From Burkholderiales bacterium (GTDB lineage: Bacteria; Pseudomonadota; Gammaproteobacteria; Burkholderiales; Burkholderiaceae_C), in contig CANBSV010000018.1 of the NCBI GenBank assembly GCA_947372225.1, positions 1 to 35,059 of the forward strand: a DNA stretch of 35,059 bases, read 5' to 3'. The notes under the pieces are model-generated. The model was not told the DNA's origin. It saw only the letters and a program-made list of their open reading frames with translations, and ran no database searches. Made by a program: the position numbers and the translations under genes. Below, piece by piece: positions 32,399 to 35,059 of this stretch; position 1 is the stretch's first letter; each line of letters opens with the position of its first letter.

Positions 32399-33043
32399 AT
32401 GAAACTGCTGCTCGATTTCCTGCCGATCTTCCTGTTCTTCGGCACGTTCAAATACGCCGAATCGCACAAGGAGTGGGCGGCGGCATTCGCCTCCGAGCAC
32501 TTGGGCTTCATCGTGTCGGGCGGTGTGGTCGGGGTCAAGGAAGCCCCGGTGCTGCTGTCCACCGTGGTGGTGATCATCGCCACCGCCTTGCAGGTGGCCT
32601 GGCTGATGGCGCGCGGCAAGAAGGTCGACATGATGCTGTGGGTGAGCCTGGCGCTCGTGGTGGTGCTGGGCGGGGCGACCATCTGGTTCCACAACGAGAA
32701 CTTCATCAAATGGAAGCCCAGCGTGCTGTACTGGACGATGGCGCTGGCGCTGTGGGCCAGTGCCACCTTGTTTGGCAAGAACCTGCTGGTCAAGCTCATG
32801 GGCGAGCAGCTCAAGCTGCCGGCGGCCATCTGGGCGCGGCTCAACTGGCTGTGGTGCGCGTTCTTCACCGCGATGGGCGTGATCAACCTGTATGTGGCCT
32901 ACAACTTCTCGACCGAAACCTGGGTCAACTACAAACTGTTTGGCGGCATGGGGCTGATGTTCGCTTTCATGATCGGCCAGGGGCTGTACCTGAGCCGCCA
33001 CATGGAAGACGACGGCAACGATGCCGCGCCACCGGCCGCCTGA
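32399..33043 (+). CDS. yciB: YciB inner-membrane septation protein (IspZ/septation protein A family)
   Basis: This is a 214-residue, mostly hydrophobic inner-membrane protein with about five or six membrane helices. Family segments are MKLLLDFLPIFLFFGTFKYA at the start, ATIWFHNENFIKWKPSVLYW in the middle, and LNWLWCAFFTAMGVINLYVA and WVNYKLFGGMGLMF toward the end. In enterobacteria YciB is involved in cell-envelope integrity and division. Compared with the E. coli protein as I recall it, there is an insertion of about 25 residues after the first helix (about 22-50, ESHKEWAAAF to KEAPVL). The ATG at 32399 lies 13 bases after msrB. A short charged tail ends the protein. Confidence 0.95.
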   Translation: MKLLLDFLPIFLFFGTFKYAESHKEWAAAFASEHLGFIVSGGVVGVKEAPVLLSTVVVIIATALQVAWLMARGKKVDMMLWVSLALVVVLGGATIWFHNENFIKWKPSVLYWTMALALWASATLFGKNLLVKLMGEQLKLPAAIWARLNWLWCAFFTAMGVINLYVAYNFSTETWVNYKLFGGMGLMFAFMIGQGLYLSRHMEDDGNDAAPPAA

Positions 33044-33047
33044 CACC

Positions 33048-33341
33048 ATGAGCGTTTCAGCCACCGACATCGAACGCGTGCTCGCAGCCGCCTTGCAGCC
33101 CACGCAGCTCGAGGTGCAGGACGACAGCCATCTGCACGCGGGCCATGCGGGTGCTCGCGAGGGCCGCCACTACACCGTGCGGCTGACCAGCGAGCGCTTC
33201 ACCGGCCTGAACCGCGTGGCACGGCACCGGCTGGTTTACGACGCGCTGCAGCACGAGATGCGCTCGGGCATCCACGCCCTGGTCATCGATGCCCGATCAC
33301 CGGCAGATGTCGCCGTCGCCCGAACCGATGGCCATACTTGA
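33048..33341 (+). CDS. BolA-family protein
   Basis: This 97-residue protein has the class II KH-like BolA fold. It contains the family pattern DDSHLHAGHAGAREGRHYTV near residue 25 and ERFTGLNRVARHRLVYDAL, ending with GIHALVIDA. BolA proteins bind [2Fe-2S] clusters together with monothiol glutaredoxins and act in iron handling and stress. The histidines expected to take part are present. It starts four bases after yciB and so is in the same transcript. Confidence 0.94.
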   Translation: MSVSATDIERVLAAALQPTQLEVQDDSHLHAGHAGAREGRHYTVRLTSERFTGLNRVARHRLVYDALQHEMRSGIHALVIDARSPADVAVARTDGHT

Positions 33342-33444
33342 CCCTTTTCCACGGCGCCTGGACGCCGGCCTTCCTGGTGACGCTGCGACGGTGCCCCACC
33401 GTCCAGGCGCTGCCCTAACCCTCCGAGTTGAAAGTCTCACCGCC

Positions 33445-34248
33445 ATGAACAAGTCGTTCTCATCCCTGGCCCTGGCCACGCTCACCGTGGCGTTGCTCGC
33501 ACCACTTCCCTCGCTGGCCCAGAACGTGGCCATCGTCAACGGCAAGGCCGTCCCCAAAGCGCGCTTCGATGCGCTGCTCGCGCAAGTCACCAAGCAAGGC
33601 CAGCCGAAGACGCCAGCGCTCGAAGCTCAGGTGCGCGACGAAGTCGTGCTGCGCGAAATGTTCGTGCAGGAAGCCGAAAAGCGCGGCCTGACCGCCTCGG
33701 CGGACTACAAGACGCAGATGGAATTCGCGCGTCAGACCATCCTGATCCGCGAGCTGTTCATGCAGTTCCAGGAGACCAATCCGGTCACCGATGCCGACAT
33801 CAAGGCCGAGTACGACAAGTTCAAGGCCCAGTCCGCAGGTGTTGAATACCGCGCCCGCCACATCCTGGTCGAATCCGAAGACGAGGCCAAGGCCCTGATC
33901 GCTCAGATCAAGGGCGGCGCCAACTTCGAAGAGCTGGCCAAGAAGAGCTCCAAGGACACCGGATCAGGCGCCAACGGCGGTGACCTCGACTTCGCGAACG
34001 CCGCGGCCTATGTCCCCGAGTTCTCGCAGGCCATGACCAAGCTCAAGAAGGGCGAGATGACCGACACGCCCGTGAAGTCGCAGTTTGGTTTCCACATCAT
34101 CCGCCTCGATGACACGCGCGAAGCCAAGGTGCAGTCGCTCGACGAGATCAAGCCGCAAATCCAGCAACGCATTGCGCAGCTGAAGATGGCCAAGTTCCGC
34201 GACGACATCCGCGCCAAGACCAAGACCGACTACAAGTTCGCCGAGTAA
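33445..34248 (+). CDS. Periplasmic parvulin-type peptidyl-prolyl isomerase
   Basis: This 267-residue protein catalyses cis-trans isomerisation at proline and should help fold exported proteins. A Sec signal peptide spans about residues 1-25 (MNKSFSSLALATLTVALLAP, then a SLA-Q cleavage site). A SurA-like helical N-domain follows (about 26-135). One parvulin domain begins with YRARHILVESEDEAKALI and ends QFGFHIIRLDD. Charged helices close the chain. The ATG at 33445 gives the signal peptide; the frame is open upstream to 33289 but overlaps the BolA gene. The gap after bolA is 103 bases, so a separate promoter is possible. Confidence 0.95.
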   Translation: MNKSFSSLALATLTVALLAPLPSLAQNVAIVNGKAVPKARFDALLAQVTKQGQPKTPALEAQVRDEVVLREMFVQEAEKRGLTASADYKTQMEFARQTILIRELFMQFQETNPVTDADIKAEYDKFKAQSAGVEYRARHILVESEDEAKALIAQIKGGANFEELAKKSSKDTGSGANGGDLDFANAAAYVPEFSQAMTKLKKGEMTDTPVKSQFGFHIIRLDDTREAKVQSLDEIKPQIQQRIAQLKMAKFRDDIRAKTKTDYKFAE

Positions 34249-34275
34249 CCCCACCGGCCCGCCGCTGGGGCTCGG

Positions 34276-34953
34276 CTAGACGGCGGGCTCCAGACGGCCG
34301 GCTTCGATGCGCAGTTGCCGGTCGCAGCGTGCGGCGACCGAGCGGTCGTGGGTGACCAGCACCAGCGTGGTGGCGCTCTCGCGGTTGAGTTCGAACATCA
34401 GCTCCATCACCCGCTCGCCGGTCGCGAAATCGAGGCTGCCGGTGGGCTCGTCGGCCAGCAGCAACGCCGGGCGCACGATGAAAGCCCGTGCCAGCGCCAC
34501 GCGCTGCTGTTCGCCGCCCGACAGCACCCGCGGGTAGTGGCTCAAGCGGTTGCCCAGCCCCACGCGCTCGAGCATCTCGGTGGCCCGCACACGCGCATCG
34601 TTGCGGCCTTGCAGCTCCAGCGGCAGCATCACGTTTTCGATCGCGCTCAGATTGCCCAGCAACTGAAAGCTCTGGAACACGAAGCCCACGTGCTGAGCAC
34701 GCACCGCCGCTCGGGCGTCTTCGTCGAGGCTGAACAGATCGATGCCGGCCAAACGCACGCTGCCGCTGGTGGGCGTGTCCAGACCGGCGATGATCGACAG
34801 CAGCGTGCTCTTTCCTGAGCCCGATGCGCCCACGATGGCGACCGATTGCTGGCGCTGCAGACCGAAGCTGATGTCGTGCAGGATCGTCAGCGGGCCGCCG
34901 GGATCGGGCACCTGCTTGGTGATGCGATCAACGGCGATGATGAGGTCAGACAT
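34276..34953 (-). CDS. ABC transporter ATP-binding subunit, YbbA/LolD type
   Basis: This 225-residue ATPase belongs to the MacB/LolD/YbbA branch, which powers lipoprotein release or related export steps at the inner membrane. Walker A is GASGSGKST near residue 42. The Q-loop is FVFQSFQLLGNLS, the signature LSGGEQQRVALARA, Walker B ALLLADEPTGSLD and the switch histidine VTHD. The permease partner is not in the window; in YbbA systems it is usually the next gene downstream, but here the plus-strand parvulin gene lies there. Divergent to it is an open frame that may be the TesA-like esterase often paired with ybbA. Confidence 0.92.
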   Translation of the reverse strand: MSDLIIAVDRITKQVPDPGGPLTILHDISFGLQRQQSVAIVGASGSGKSTLLSIIAGLDTPTSGSVRLAGIDLFSLDEDARAAVRAQHVGFVFQSFQLLGNLSAIENVMLPLELQGRNDARVRATEMLERVGLGNRLSHYPRVLSGGEQQRVALARAFIVRPALLLADEPTGSLDFATGERVMELMFELNRESATTLVLVTHDRSVAARCDRQLRIEAGRLEPAV

Positions 34954-35059
34954 GAATGAGCCAGGAAAACCAGCAAACGAGAAACCGATGCAGCCAGCGC
35001 CGTCGGTGAGCGCTGCGCGTCGGGGCGTGTTGAGCCGTGCGTTTCACTGTACCGCGCTG
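34952..35059 (+). CDS. Possible 5' end of a divergent gene (esterase partner of ybbA?), cut by window edge
   Basis: A plus-strand frame opens at ATG 34952 and stays open for 36 codons to the edge. It includes a second ATG at 34991 and then ARRGVLSRAFHCTAL, which could be the start of a signal peptide. In many proteobacteria a TesA/arylesterase gene diverges from the ybbA-like ATPase, which fits the position. The first ATG overlaps the ATPase start codon, leaving no room for promoters, so 34991 or a later start is more likely. Too little is visible to name it. Confidence 0.35.
   Translation, partial: MNEPGKPANEKPMQPAPSVSAARRGVLSRAFHCTAL

Noticed and set aside
34256..34287. GCCCGCCG/CGGCGGGC inverted repeat between the parvulin and ATPase genes as a terminator
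   Set aside because: It overlaps the ATPase coding end, has a 16-base loop and no T run; such GC pairs occur by chance in this DNA.

Overview
The window is high-GC DNA from a betaproteobacterium, most likely a Burkholderiales member of the Comamonadaceae/Sphaerotilaceae type. The main evidence is the block thrS-infC-rpmI-rplT-pheS-pheT-ihfA-merR-tRNA-Pro and the block selO-msrB-yciB-bolA-ppiC. Both gene order and protein sequences look like that order. This placement is by eye and was not searched. I saw no insertion sequence, phage, CRISPR or rRNA signature.

Layout. (1) Positions 1-7485, minus strand: the first 2,495 residues of one very large type I polyketide synthase, running off the left edge. 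Its domains are KS-AT-DH-(degenerate methyltransferase)-ER-KR-ACP, so it is a complete fully reducing module in one chain. (2) 7795-9027, plus strand: a flavin monooxygenase diverging from the PKS across a 0.3 kb gap that holds a perfect palindrome. (3) 9047-13872, minus strand: icmF (fused isobutyryl-CoA mutase), a bestrophin-like membrane protein and a DUF3237 protein. (4) 14030-21955, minus strand: the conserved translation block, from thrS through infC (ATC start), rpmI, rplT, pheS, pheT, ihfA and a MerR-type regulator to tRNA-Pro(GGG). It carries several structured leaders and terminators. (5) 22068-25855, minus strand: tex and an HI0933/BaiN-like flavoprotein. (6) 26193-27419, plus strand: a soluble PAS-PAS protein ending in a minimal chemoreceptor signalling tip. 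(7) 27458-30301, minus strand: a hotdog thioesterase, a probably exported M3 metallopeptidase and a Dabb-domain protein. (8) 30439-34248, plus strand: selO, msrB, yciB, a BolA-like gene and an exported parvulin, tightly spaced. (9) 34276-34953, minus strand: an ABC-transporter ATPase, with an open frame diverging from it to the right edge.

How the parts work together. The translation block makes two aminoacyl-tRNA synthetases, IF3, two 50S proteins, IHF-alpha and a tRNA. Its intergenic regions look rich in RNA-level control: a terminator-like hairpin before infC, a stem just before the rpmI ribosome binding site, three hairpins ending in a terminator before pheS, and a compact hairpin before the thrS ribosome binding site. 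SelO and MsrB form a redox-linked pair. The PKS is the accessory part and the best candidate for something undescribed. Its AT looks malonyl-specific, its methyltransferase has lost the SAM-binding glycines, and its DH has an altered HxxxGxxxxP motif. These point to a largely saturated, unbranched acyl chain, with possible loss of full reduction if the DH is impaired. The rest of the cluster must lie left of the window.
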